From CAYVTM01 sp964454645 (GTDB taxonomy: Bacteria > Bacteroidota > Bacteroidia > Sphingobacteriales > Sphingobacteriaceae), in contig CAYVTM010000001.1 of NCBI GenBank assembly GCA_964454645.1, positions 62,001 to 126,000 of the forward strand: a DNA stretch of 64,000 nucleotides, read 5' to 3'. The translations under genes were made by a program, and so were the position numbers. This document shows positions 53,294 through 62,680 of this stretch, piece after piece. Under the pieces are notes generated by a model that saw nothing but the letters and a program-made list of their open reading frames with translations, did not search any database and was not told where the DNA came from. Numbering within the stretch: position 1 is the stretch's first letter; every line of letters starts with the position of its first letter.

Positions 53294-54517
53294 TTAGAAG
53301 ATCGCTTCGAAGCGTTCTTCTTTATCCCCGCGTTTCACCAAAATAATAACACGGTCGCCCTTCTTGTGTACATTCAGGGCTTTCATGTAATCCTGAATAT
53401 TCGTTATTTCCAGATCACCGATCTTCAGAATGATATCGCCGGTTTTAAGTCCGGCTGCCTGAGCAGCTTTCCCCTCGCTAATTCCATCCAGGCGTAAGCC
53501 TGTACCATCGTAGGAATAATCGGGGATTACTCCTAAAGTAACTTTAAATCCGATATTGGTAGTAGAGGTTTTACTTTTCGTAGGCTGGAAAACGAGTTTG
53601 TTCTCTTTATCGATGGCATGAATAAATTGTATCATATAATCGAGTACTTGTCCGACGCCGGTATAATTAATTTTATCCGCATCGTCCGATGGCTTGTGGT
53701 AATCGGGATGTACGCCGGTGAAGAAATGTAATACCGGAATATTCTTCAGATAAAAAGAAGCGTGGTCTGAAGGGCCCATTCCCGAGGAATCCGTTTTAAT
53801 AACCAACGATTTCGCATCTATTTTTTCAATAAGCGGTTCGAAAGCAGAACTTGTTCCCGTGCCCATAATACTCAATCGTTTGGTCGAATCGTTCAGGCGG
53901 CCGATCATATCCATGTTGATCATCATGTTAATTTTATCCAATGGAACCGTAGGGTTATTCGTGAAATATTTCGATCCCAGCAAACCTTCTTCCTCTGCCG
54001 AAAAGCAAATGAACAGGAAATTATGATTTTCTTTGATCGGATTGATACGTAAATAACGGGCAAGCTCAATAACACCGGCAGTTCCCGAAGCATTATCGTC
54101 GGCCCCGTTGTGAATTTGTTGGGTACCTGTTAAAGAACCCACATGTCCCAGGCCCAAATGATCGTAATGCGCACCGATCACGATCGTGTACTCGGCATTA
54201 TTATCTAAATAGGCAATAATGTTTTTTCCTTTGGAATGTATTGCATTTTTGCCATCACCGCCATGAGGATTATCCGAATAGCTGAATGCGAATTCCTGAA
54301 CATACCCATTCGTACCCATAGGCTGTAAGCCCAGTTTTTCGAATTCTTTCTGAATATATTTCGCTGCTTTCTTTTCCCCTTTTGTGCCGGGGAATCTGCC
54401 CTTTAATTTATCGCTGCTCAAATAACGGATAGAGGTTTCGAGTTTAACGATATCGCTTTGTGCAAATACAGATAGACTAATAAAAATGGCAGCTATTGCT
54501 AAACTTATTCTTTTCAT
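53294..54517 (-). CDS. M28 family zinc aminopeptidase with C-terminal PDZ domain
   Basis: The 407-residue protein has a signal peptide ending VFAQ (residue 20). The zinc peptidase domain shows His117 in GAHYDHLG, Asp140-Asp141 in NGADDNASG, Glu175-Glu176 in SAEEEG, Asp203 in NMDMIGRL and His274 near HKPSDDAD. A PDZ domain (about 325-405; GLRLDGISEGKAAQAAGLKTGDIILKIG) follows. It probably trims peptides in the periplasm. The TolB-like gene lies 12 bases upstream on the same strand, so the two form an operon. Confidence 0.92.
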   Translation of the reverse strand: MKRISLAIAAIFISLSVFAQSDIVKLETSIRYLSSDKLKGRFPGTKGEKKAAKYIQKEFEKLGLQPMGTNGYVQEFAFSYSDNPHGGDGKNAIHSKGKNIIAYLDNNAEYTIVIGAHYDHLGLGHVGSLTGTQQIHNGADDNASGTAGVIELARYLRINPIKENHNFLFICFSAEEEGLLGSKYFTNNPTVPLDKINMMINMDMIGRLNDSTKRLSIMGTGTSSAFEPLIEKIDAKSLVIKTDSSGMGPSDHASFYLKNIPVLHFFTGVHPDYHKPSDDADKINYTGVGQVLDYMIQFIHAIDKENKLVFQPTKSKTSTTNIGFKVTLGVIPDYSYDGTGLRLDGISEGKAAQAAGLKTGDIILKIGDLEITNIQDYMKALNVHKKGDRVIILVKRGDKEERFEAIF

Positions 54518-54529
54518 ATATATGGTTAA

Positions 54530-55573
54530 TTATTCTACCCAATCAGCGATAAATAAATTCGTGTCGCGGGTATTATTGTTATTTCTGTTTGATGAAAATA
54601 CCAGCTTTTTCCCATCCGGAGAAAACATCGGGAAAGCATTGAAAATACTTTCTGAAGTTAGTCTTACCAAACCTGTACCATCGAGATTAATCATATACAA
54701 TTGAAAATCGTATCCTCTTTCGGAATGATGGTTAGAAGAGAAAAGAATTTTTTTGCCGGAAGGGTGAAAGAAGGGAGCCCAGTTTGCTTTCCCTAATCGG
54801 GTTACTTGTTGCATTTCCGAACCATCTGTATTACATACATAAATCTCCATATTGGTAGGGGCGACCAAGCCTTGTGCCAATAAATCTTTATATTCTTTAA
54901 TATCTTCTTCTGTTTTTGGACGAGAAGAACGGAATACTAATTTTTTACTGTCGGGAGAGAAGAAGGCACCGCCATCATACCCTAGTTCAGAAGTAATTTG
55001 TTTCAAATCTGTACCATCGATATTCATGGTCCATAATTCTAAATCGCCCGAACGGGTAGAAGTAAAAACAATTTTTTTACCATCGGGCGATACGGTTGCT
55101 TCGGCATCGTATCCGATTTCATTCGTAAGTTGTTTAGTGATATTTCCTTTTAAGTCAGCAACAAAAATGTCGAACTCCGGATAGATCGCCCAAAGATATT
55201 TTTTATCAGCACGTTCTGCCGGTGGTGGCGGGCATGCCTTGCTTGCCAAATGGGTAGACCCGTAAACAATATGTTTGTTGTCGCCTAAATAATAGGAGCA
55301 GGTTGTGCGTCCTTCGCCGGTAGAAATCATATCTGGACGATATTCCGGATTATTCACGGCTTTTTTGATATCTAAATTAAAAATCTGATCACACTCTAAT
55401 CCCCAGGCTTTATTATTCGATTGAAAGATAAGATGAGTCCCCGCCGGATTAAAATATGCTTCCGCATTATCGCCTCCAAAAGTTAGCTGACGAATGTTTT
55501 GCAGGTGTTTCGACTCCTGTGCAATCCCGGTGCTTGTTACAATAAATAAAAAAATGCTTAATAAGTACTTCAT
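54530..55573 (-). CDS. TolB-like WD40/PD40 beta-propeller protein
   Basis: The 347-residue protein has a signal peptide ending TGIAQ. Repeats of the PD40 type are plain: YFNPAGTHLIFQSN, VSPDGKKIVFTSTRSGDLELW, FSPDSKKLVFRSSRPK, FHPSGKKILFSSNHHSE and FSPDGKKLVFSSNRN. These form a six-bladed propeller as in TolB or DPP-type proteins but without a catalytic domain. It may dock peptides or partner with the M28 peptidase directly downstream, with which it is co-transcribed. Confidence 0.85.
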   Translation of the reverse strand: MKYLLSIFLFIVTSTGIAQESKHLQNIRQLTFGGDNAEAYFNPAGTHLIFQSNNKAWGLECDQIFNLDIKKAVNNPEYRPDMISTGEGRTTCSYYLGDNKHIVYGSTHLASKACPPPPAERADKKYLWAIYPEFDIFVADLKGNITKQLTNEIGYDAEATVSPDGKKIVFTSTRSGDLELWTMNIDGTDLKQITSELGYDGGAFFSPDSKKLVFRSSRPKTEEDIKEYKDLLAQGLVAPTNMEIYVCNTDGSEMQQVTRLGKANWAPFFHPSGKKILFSSNHHSERGYDFQLYMINLDGTGLVRLTSESIFNAFPMFSPDGKKLVFSSNRNNNNTRDTNLFIADWVE

Positions 55574-55790
55574 AAATAGTGATTTATAAAAAATGTTTTA
55601 ATTAATCTTATATGGCGGCTAAGATACAAAAGCAGGCATGGATTTGATTTGTTTTTCGGGCTTCTAAAAAAATATGAGAATAAAATGATAATTGGATAGG
55701 GGAATGGAAGGATATGTGGGTCTCTTTTATGAGAAAAACATAATGCAAAATTTATCAATCGTTTCAACAATTAAACTAAATATACACACA

Positions 55791-56663
55791 ATGAAAAAAA
55801 TCCTTAAGCGGGTAGGAATCATATTGTTATTCTTGCTCGGAATACTCTTATTGTTTTATGGATACATCAATCTGAATTTTAACAATAAAATCACTAAGAA
55901 ATATAGTTACGAGCCTCACATGATTACCTTGGCTGTCGATTCTGCAAGTGTAGCAAGAGGGGAACATTTGGTAAATATCAAAGGTTGCCGCGATTGTCAC
56001 GGGGAAAACTTAGGAGGAAAAGTATTTATTGATGATCCCACATTGGGTCGCTTCGCCGCCACGAATTTAACCAGCGGTACGGGGGGAATTGCAAATGATT
56101 ATACAGATGCCGATTGGTTCAGGGCCTTGCAGCATGGGGTTGATAATGAGGGTAAGGCATTAATCATTATGCCATCTTACGAAACCACCTTATTATCGGA
56201 TGAAGACATGGCAAATATGGTGGTCTATATAAAATCATTACCGGCGGTGTATCATATTTTGCCTGAAAATAATATCAAGCCCTTAGCAAAGATCCTGACA
56301 TTTTTTAATCAGTTGCCAACCTTTGCGGTTGAGCGGATCGATCATAAACAGAAGCGTATTGCAAAAGTAGAGCCTTCGGAAGATCCTTCATACGGGAAAT
56401 ATTTAACCGTAGCATGCCATGGTTGCCATCGCGAGAATTTAAAAGGAGGGAAACATCCTGTTCCCGGAGCGGCTATGGTACCCGATATTACTTCCTCCTC
56501 TCGTATAGGAAATATTTCGGAAGAGCAGTTTACGAAAATATTAAGAGAAGGAATCACTCCCGATGGCCGCGTCTTAAAAGTAAGCGATATGCCCTGGAAC
56601 ATGACTCAATCCTTTACGGATATGGAGATAAAAGCGATTTATAATTATTTGCAGAGTATATAG
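55791..56663 (+). CDS. Membrane-anchored diheme cytochrome c
   Basis: The 290-residue protein has an N-terminal membrane helix (about 8-26) that should anchor it. Two heme sites are present: Cys66-x2-Cys69-His70 in GCRDCHGENLGG and Cys209-x2-Cys212-His213 in ACHGCHRENLKGG. Each is followed by a Met that may be the sixth ligand (MPSY near 128, DMPWNM near the end). Its layout resembles cytochrome subunits of alcohol or sugar dehydrogenases. No dehydrogenase is adjacent. The ATG at 55791 gives the membrane helix; an in-frame upstream start at 55692 is unlikely. Confidence 0.88.
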   Translation: MKKILKRVGIILLFLLGILLLFYGYINLNFNNKITKKYSYEPHMITLAVDSASVARGEHLVNIKGCRDCHGENLGGKVFIDDPTLGRFAATNLTSGTGGIANDYTDADWFRALQHGVDNEGKALIIMPSYETTLLSDEDMANMVVYIKSLPAVYHILPENNIKPLAKILTFFNQLPTFAVERIDHKQKRIAKVEPSEDPSYGKYLTVACHGCHRENLKGGKHPVPGAAMVPDITSSSRIGNISEEQFTKILREGITPDGRVLKVSDMPWNMTQSFTDMEIKAIYNYLQSI

Positions 56664-56668
56664 ATATG

Positions 56669-56707
56669 CAAGCATGGCATCTCAACTAAGAGGAGATGCC
56701 ATGCTTG
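56669..56707. terminator. Long perfect hairpin after the cytochrome gene
   Basis: A perfect 15-bp stem (CAAGCATGGCATCTC with GAGATGCCATGCTTG) and a 9-base loop begin 5 bases after the stop. There is no T-run, so it may protect the 3' end or end transcription with a factor. Confidence 0.65.
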
Positions 56708-56952
56708 TATTCGATGAGCATGATAAAATAAAATTATTATATCGGATTTTTAGGTGTCTGATAAATATGTGTTAATAACAGGATTTTTTCAGTGTGGCGT
56801 TTTTGTATAATCTTCGGAGCAGCTACTAAATTTTCGAACCTTCTTTATTATAGATGTCCTAAACGTTAAATATAATGAAATTTTGTAAGTGCTTGATTTT
56901 ACACAATTTTTTTACTTACTTTTAGTATGCCTTAATATTAAACCTGCTTAAT

Positions 56953-59900
56953 ATGAAAAAATTAACACAACTATGCCTCTTATTTTTTAGTACAATTACG
57001 GGGACAACATTCTCACAAACAATTTTACCCGGTCCGGGTGTCGATTGGCAAAAAACATACTGGCCGACACTGGATGAATGTCCTAATCCTGATTTGGTAT
57101 TGGGGCAGGATGATTCGGGGGAAGACTGGTTCTACGGCTTTTGTAAATCCTATGATTCAGAAAATGAATTTGAGGGTTTTATAAATGCAGGGTATAGTAC
57201 CTACGAGTATATTCCTACAGGGACAGGGTGTGATGAGGAAATACCAAACCAAAATCCTGATTGGGGTGAATTTGAAACAGTTAATCTTCGTAAGGGGAAA
57301 AACTGGAGAGCAAAATTAACAAAGGTAGATGCCAACGGGAATGAACTGTGGTATAAGAATTTCGGGAATTATTTTGCAGAATTCAATACAGTCATCCAGG
57401 GCTCCGACGGGTATTACTATGCCATAGGCAGAAGTAATGATTTTGGGAATAATATTGTTTATAACCCCGGGCTGAATAACTTTAACCTAACCAATACTAC
57501 TTACGATCCGTCAAGTCCGGGTGGTTCAACCGTAAGGCATCTTTACATCGTTAAGGTTGACCAAGAGGGAAATTTAATATGGCAATATGTTTATGGAGAT
57601 AATGAGAATTTAGCAGCAGCATCTGAGTTAAGAACGCAAGGGTATGATATTGTAGAATCCAGACCGGGGTATTTCAAAGCTGTTGGTTATAATCAGGTAG
57701 ATTATGGTGGTAATGACAAAAGACAGCATCCCTTTATAATAGAGATAAACAGCAATGGCATTTTACAATGGAAGCAGTCTTATCCGGCAGTTGATAAAGC
57801 GCATATATTGGGTATTGACAAGAGGGAGTACATAGTCAATAACGTAGTAAACAGAGAGTATGTAATTGCTGGATTTCTTTATGAGACGCTTAACAATCAA
57901 TTTTATTCAGAAGCATTTATTTCAAAAATAAATGATGACCAGAATCCCGGTCTTCAGAATTTAACACAAATTCCTCCGGTAAATGGAAATTCGAACATGG
58001 CTTTTGATGTTACATACAGAGCAAACGGAGAAGTGCTATTACCTATAGTATTTGATTGTAACGACTGTTGTTGTGCAGCCGGAACGGCTACCGGTAAAAT
58101 TTACCGTTACAACAGCAGCCTCGCCCCGATAGGAACAGTATTGGATTTTGGAACCATTAAAGCCGAGGACCTTAAAATAGGCATTTGCAATACCAGCGAT
58201 GGAGGCTTTGCTGTGGTTTCTACAAAACAAGCAGTTCTTGTGCCGGATGCTACTCCCCCCTCTTGCCCTAATTGCTCTACTACCAGAACCCCGGGATATT
58301 ACAATAAGGAATATTGGAACACCGATGCTTACGTAGCTAAATATGCCTCCAACATGAGCATGGAATGGGAAACTACTTTCGATAACAACAGCCCTTTCTC
58401 ATGGTTCTCTCCGGGCGATGTTAAACGTAAGGAATGTATGTATGAAATTACGGAGTATCCCGTTGACGGGAGCTTAGTCATTGCCGGTAATAATACGTAT
58501 AATTTCGATGACGACTATTTGGTAAAGCTGCAAAGCGATTGCGGTGTTAAGTATAATTATGATTACATAGCCGATATCAATAATAATATTTATACGAATA
58601 CTATATGGGACAACCCGATGAGCGTTAAAGGCATGGTAATTATTCCCGATGGGGTTACATTAACCATAAGTGGTTCCGAAACAGTTATCCGCTTTGCCGA
58701 CTCTAAAAACATTAATGTTAAAACAGGTATAACCGTAGAACCTGGAGGGCGGTTAGAAATTATAGACGGAGCGAAGCTTACCGTGCTCGATGATTGCGAA
58801 GGCTCCTATATGTGGGACGGTATTATTGTGGAAGGCGATGCCACGCTTTCGCAAAACCCGGTAAGCAATCAGGGTTACCTGTACATGCGAGGCGAGAATA
58901 CCACCATCGAATATGCCCGAAATGCGGTTACCTTATCGGGAATCCATAACAATGGCAATCTCGACTTTTTCAAAACAGGTGGCATCATAAATGCTATGGA
59001 TGTTTCTTTTAAAAATAACTTTAATACTGTCCGTTTTTATTCCTATCCCCTTTTGTCATCTACGAGCAGCCCTTATTATTACAGCATTATCAGGGACTGT
59101 ATATTCTCTAATGATGGTTTAATGAGAGACCCTAACCTTAAAGATGCACAAGGCAGAAGAACGGGTATTAATAATTTTATATCGCTCTATGGTGTAAAGA
59201 TGCAAAACATCAGCGGTAATACTTTTGAGAACATAACAGATATAGACGAAGAGCTGAACGGTACAGGTATTAACGCTTATTTAAGTACATTAGGTTGTCA
59301 CTTTAACGAGTTCACAGGCTTAACAAATGGTATTGTATCAGCCTCATCCAAATCAATGGATCACCGGTTGATAGCCAATCATAACACTTTTACCAATGTC
59401 CAAAAAGGTGTTACAGGTTTTTATGACTCATATACCTTACTATACAACAATACCTTTACTATTCCCAGCGATGTTTTTGACCCGCAAAACCCCACTCCGC
59501 CGCTACACCCTGCCTGGGGCATCAACCTCAACGGAGTTGAGGGCTTTCGCATCAGTGAAAACCAGTATGATGCCGCAGGGGTCGAAGAAGAAGAAATTAG
59601 CTATGCCTGGGGGTGTATTATTAGAAATTCCTCGGCGGCAGGTGGCTGGGTAGAGAAAGAGACTTCCCAAAATATTGCCTACGGCATACAGACAGAAGCC
59701 AATAACCCTGCCTTAAGCATCAATTGCAACAGCTACACGAATCAATACTTCAACTGGTCGGTAAACCCACAATCGCCCGGCGGTAGTTTAAAAGATCAGG
59801 GGGAAGGTGATAATCCCGGACAAAAACAAGCGGGCAATTTATTTTACGATGTTGGCGCTAATTATGCCGACCGTAATATACGTTCCTCCCTTGCTTTTAC

Positions 59901-60843
59901 TTATTATGCGGCAACCAGTCCAAATGAGGCTATCCCTTCTTTTCATTCAGGAATTGTAGATGTACAACCAGTTCCGAATACAGATAATGATGACAGCTGC
60001 CCCGAAGAAATATACCCCTGCGAGGGCAACCCTACTCCCTGTAGAATAGCATGGAAAGACCTGATTGAAGGAACGGAAGATGTTTTTATCCGTCAGCAAC
60101 TCATCAACCATTTGATGCGCTCTTACCTCGACAGTAATTTAATAGGCGATGCCATTGATTATATGGAAACGAATATCAGTCTATTCGCTAACCAAAAGTC
60201 TGTAAGAAGACAATTGATCAGTACATACCTCAGCCTGGGTATGCTGGAGGATGCAGATACCCGGATAAACGAATACGGTGTAGAAACCGAAGAGGATGCA
60301 GATTTTATAAGTTTTGTAAGTGTTTTGTTAAGTGTAGCGGGCGACGAAAGAAACCTCTTTGAACTTGAAAGCTCAGAGCTGGAAATATTGACAGACCTTG
60401 CCACCCACGAAACAGAAAGCGCCCTTGCGGCTAAAGTGCTTTTGAAAAATATAAAAGGCATAGACTTTGCATACAGCCCCGAAGTATGGGAAGAAAGCAG
60501 TTCCGGACTTATAGCCCGGCAACAGGCAGTAAAGGCACAGAAAGTGACGGAAGAAAAAGCAGCCGGATTGCAAAACGAAAAATTGCTTTTGGGAAGCAGT
60601 GTAGAAGTTTATCCCAACCCTGCGGAGAATATTTTAAATGTACGCTATCGCTTAGCGGAAAACAGCCGGGCAAGTATAAAAATAACCGATGCCATAGGCA
60701 GAGTGATGGAGGAACAGAAAATAAGTGCCGAAAGTAATAATGCTGTATTCGCGTTAAGTAAATACAGTCCGGGGGTTTATACCTTATTCCTGAACGTAGA
60801 GGGACAGGTTGTAATTGTTAAAAAGATTATAGTGCAAAAATAG
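56953..60843 (+). CDS. Large T9SS-exported protein with propeller-like repeats and beta helix
   Basis: The 1296-residue protein has a signal peptide ending TTFSQ. Residues about 100-300 contain repeats such as KVDANGNELWYKNFG and KVDQEGNLIWQYVYG, also found in the next two genes. Residues about 545-960 look like a parallel beta helix (VIIPDGVTLTISG, GMYRGENTT-like turns; visual judgement). A helical TPR-like region follows (about 1035-1160; QLINHLMRSYLDSNLIGDAI and RRQLISTYLSLGMLEDADTR). The end (VEVYPNPAENILNV ... IIVQK) is a type A T9SS sorting domain. It should be secreted or surface-bound. Function unknown. Confidence 0.72.
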   Translation: MKKLTQLCLLFFSTITGTTFSQTILPGPGVDWQKTYWPTLDECPNPDLVLGQDDSGEDWFYGFCKSYDSENEFEGFINAGYSTYEYIPTGTGCDEEIPNQNPDWGEFETVNLRKGKNWRAKLTKVDANGNELWYKNFGNYFAEFNTVIQGSDGYYYAIGRSNDFGNNIVYNPGLNNFNLTNTTYDPSSPGGSTVRHLYIVKVDQEGNLIWQYVYGDNENLAAASELRTQGYDIVESRPGYFKAVGYNQVDYGGNDKRQHPFIIEINSNGILQWKQSYPAVDKAHILGIDKREYIVNNVVNREYVIAGFLYETLNNQFYSEAFISKINDDQNPGLQNLTQIPPVNGNSNMAFDVTYRANGEVLLPIVFDCNDCCCAAGTATGKIYRYNSSLAPIGTVLDFGTIKAEDLKIGICNTSDGGFAVVSTKQAVLVPDATPPSCPNCSTTRTPGYYNKEYWNTDAYVAKYASNMSMEWETTFDNNSPFSWFSPGDVKRKECMYEITEYPVDGSLVIAGNNTYNFDDDYLVKLQSDCGVKYNYDYIADINNNIYTNTIWDNPMSVKGMVIIPDGVTLTISGSETVIRFADSKNINVKTGITVEPGGRLEIIDGAKLTVLDDCEGSYMWDGIIVEGDATLSQNPVSNQGYLYMRGENTTIEYARNAVTLSGIHNNGNLDFFKTGGIINAMDVSFKNNFNTVRFYSYPLLSSTSSPYYYSIIRDCIFSNDGLMRDPNLKDAQGRRTGINNFISLYGVKMQNISGNTFENITDIDEELNGTGINAYLSTLGCHFNEFTGLTNGIVSASSKSMDHRLIANHNTFTNVQKGVTGFYDSYTLLYNNTFTIPSDVFDPQNPTPPLHPAWGINLNGVEGFRISENQYDAAGVEEEEISYAWGCIIRNSSAAGGWVEKETSQNIAYGIQTEANNPALSINCNSYTNQYFNWSVNPQSPGGSLKDQGEGDNPGQKQAGNLFYDVGANYADRNIRSSLAFTYYAATSPNEAIPSFHSGIVDVQPVPNTDNDDSCPEEIYPCEGNPTPCRIAWKDLIEGTEDVFIRQQLINHLMRSYLDSNLIGDAIDYMETNISLFANQKSVRRQLISTYLSLGMLEDADTRINEYGVETEEDADFISFVSVLLSVAGDERNLFELESSELEILTDLATHETESALAAKVLLKNIKGIDFAYSPEVWEESSSGLIARQQAVKAQKVTEEKAAGLQNEKLLLGSSVEVYPNPAENILNVRYRLAENSRASIKITDAIGRVMEEQKISAESNNAVFALSKYSPGVYTLFLNVEGQVVIVKKIIVQK

Positions 60844-60879
60844 CCATGAGAAGATTCCTAGTCTTTATACTTATTCTTG
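60568..60879 (+). repeat. Direct repeat, copy 1 (sorting domain plus start of next gene)
   Basis: 311 of 312 bases match 62369-62680 at a constant offset of 1801. The one difference is T at 60590 against G at 62391. The repeat covers the T9SS domain of the 1296-residue protein, its stop and the signal-peptide start of the paralogue. Confidence 0.95.
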
Positions 60880-62336
60880 CATCAACAAGACTTTATGCAC
60901 AAGAGCGCTTCAGTCTGCTGTTAGATCAGGATAATTTTAGCCAATTATCTACAGGCATTGGAATAACGAACGCTGGGGAATATATTATTCCCTGCTATTC
61001 AATAGATTTTTTCAGCATCGATACTTTTAATTATGCTAAAACTTATGCCTTATGGTATAAGATAGCTCCTAATGGAAATATTTTGGGAATGCATTCATAC
61101 GAGAAACCTTATTTTTCTATTGATATGAGAGACATTGTTAAAACAGACAGTTCTCATTTTCTAATTGTGGGTAATATTATTGATTTGGTAAAGTATAAAC
61201 AAGATACCAGTGCTTATGATATCTATATAGTAAAGGTTAATACAGAAGGAGATACCCTATGGACAAAATCTTATTCTATTATTTCAGGTAATAATATTTT
61301 GGTAGATGTTATTAATACGAGTGATGGTAATATAGCTATGGTTGGTCATTTGTTAAATAAAAAGAAAACGGATAGCGATATTTTTTTATTAAAGATAGAT
61401 ACGGCAGGTAATACTTTATTTTCAAAAAGCTATACCTTTTTAGCCGGCAGTCGTGATGGCGGTTATTCTTTATGTGAAACTTGGGACAAAGGTTTCTTCA
61501 TTATAGGAGATACGGATGATAATGTGTATTTAGTGAAAACGGATTCTATGGGCAACAAACAGTGGGATAAACGCTATGGCCTGGATGGTAAGGATTGGTT
61601 AGGTACTTCTATCACTAAAACTGTAAATAATGAGTATCTGATTGCAGGTACTCATAGAACAGCTCCCTCGAACTCGGGTGAAGGATGGATTAAAAGAATA
61701 GACTCTTTGGGTAATATTATCTGGCAAAAAACGTATGGTGGTGGTGGGTATGATGCCATTAGCCAAATAAAAGAGATTGAATCAGGGGATATAGCTATAG
61801 TTGGTGGTAATGCGAGTCATAACCCCAATAATAAAGGTGAAGCCTGGATAATGAAATTAGATGCCATGGGAAATGTAATGTGGGAAAGAATTTATGGGGA
61901 ATATCATATCCCGAATGATTCTCTGAAACATTCTGTATTTTACAATTTTAAGCCAACGGATGATGGAGGTTTTGCTATTGTAGGTTCAGCTTCAAAAAAA
62001 AATGCTCCAACCTCTCAACCTTCGGATTCCTGGCTTTTAAAATTAGACAGCTTTGGTTGCCTGGTGCAGGGCTGCCAGCTGGTAGGTTTGGAGAATGTAC
62101 CATATAGTAAAGAAGCAATAAAACTGTACCCCAATCCTGCCAAAGAGCAAGTACAGTTGAGCCATTCCCGTAAAATACGGACATACCGCATAGCCGATTA
62201 TACAGGTAAGCTTCTTCAGTCAGGGGTTTACCCGGAAGAAGGAATTTCTATCCATGAACTTTCTCCCGGAGTGTACATCGTACAGGTTTTGTTAGAGGAT
62301 CGTTCGCAAGCTTTTGGGAGGCTGCTGGTGGAATAA
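60846..62336 (+). CDS. T9SS-exported propeller-like protein, paralogue 1
   Basis: The 496-residue protein has a signal peptide ending RLYAQ. It is built of repeats of about 60 residues ending in a Trp-containing strand: INTEGDTLWTKSYS, KIDTAGNTLFSKSY, KTDSMGNKQWDKRYGLDG, RIDSLGNIIWQKTYGGGGYD and KLDAMGNVMWERIYG. These fit a beta propeller. The C-terminal 75 residues (IKLYPNPAKEQVQLS ... FGRLLVE) are a type A sorting domain. It is 2 bases after the previous gene's stop, so likely one transcript. It is a close paralogue of the gene at 62647. Confidence 0.78.
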   Translation: MRRFLVFILILASTRLYAQERFSLLLDQDNFSQLSTGIGITNAGEYIIPCYSIDFFSIDTFNYAKTYALWYKIAPNGNILGMHSYEKPYFSIDMRDIVKTDSSHFLIVGNIIDLVKYKQDTSAYDIYIVKVNTEGDTLWTKSYSIISGNNILVDVINTSDGNIAMVGHLLNKKKTDSDIFLLKIDTAGNTLFSKSYTFLAGSRDGGYSLCETWDKGFFIIGDTDDNVYLVKTDSMGNKQWDKRYGLDGKDWLGTSITKTVNNEYLIAGTHRTAPSNSGEGWIKRIDSLGNIIWQKTYGGGGYDAISQIKEIESGDIAIVGGNASHNPNNKGEAWIMKLDAMGNVMWERIYGEYHIPNDSLKHSVFYNFKPTDDGGFAIVGSASKKNAPTSQPSDSWLLKLDSFGCLVQGCQLVGLENVPYSKEAIKLYPNPAKEQVQLSHSRKIRTYRIADYTGKLLQSGVYPEEGISIHELSPGVYIVQVLLEDRSQAFGRLLVE

Positions 62337-62362
62337 ATAGTATATATACCAACGTACAATCA

Positions 62363-62644
62363 ATGCAGTTGCAAAACGAAAAATTGCTTTGGGGAAGCAG
62401 TGTAGAAGTTTATCCCAACCCTGCGGAGAATATTTTAAATGTACGCTATCGCTTAGCGGAAAACAGCCGGGCAAGTATAAAAATAACCGATGCCATAGGC
62501 AGAGTGATGGAGGAACAGAAAATAAGTGCCGAAAGTAATAATGCTGTATTCGCGTTAAGTAAATACAGTCCGGGGGTTTATACCTTATTCCTGAACGTAG
62601 AGGGACAGGTTGTAATTGTTAAAAAGATTATAGTGCAAAAATAG
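62363..62644 (+). pseudogene. Orphan T9SS sorting domain copy
   Basis: The 93-codon frame beginning at ATG 62363 repeats the last 91 residues of the 1296-residue protein with one change (LLLG to LLWG). It has no signal peptide, so it could not be exported, and no ribosome site is evident. It is best read as the 5' fragment of a duplicated segment, trapped between paralogues 1 and 2. Confidence 0.8.
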
Positions 62645-62680
62645 CCATGAGAAGATTCCTAGTCTTTATACTTATTCTTG
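62369..62680 (+). repeat. Direct repeat, copy 2
   Basis: This is the second copy of 60568-60879. It marks the left boundary of the duplicated block; the block's right boundary lies outside the window. Confidence 0.95.
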
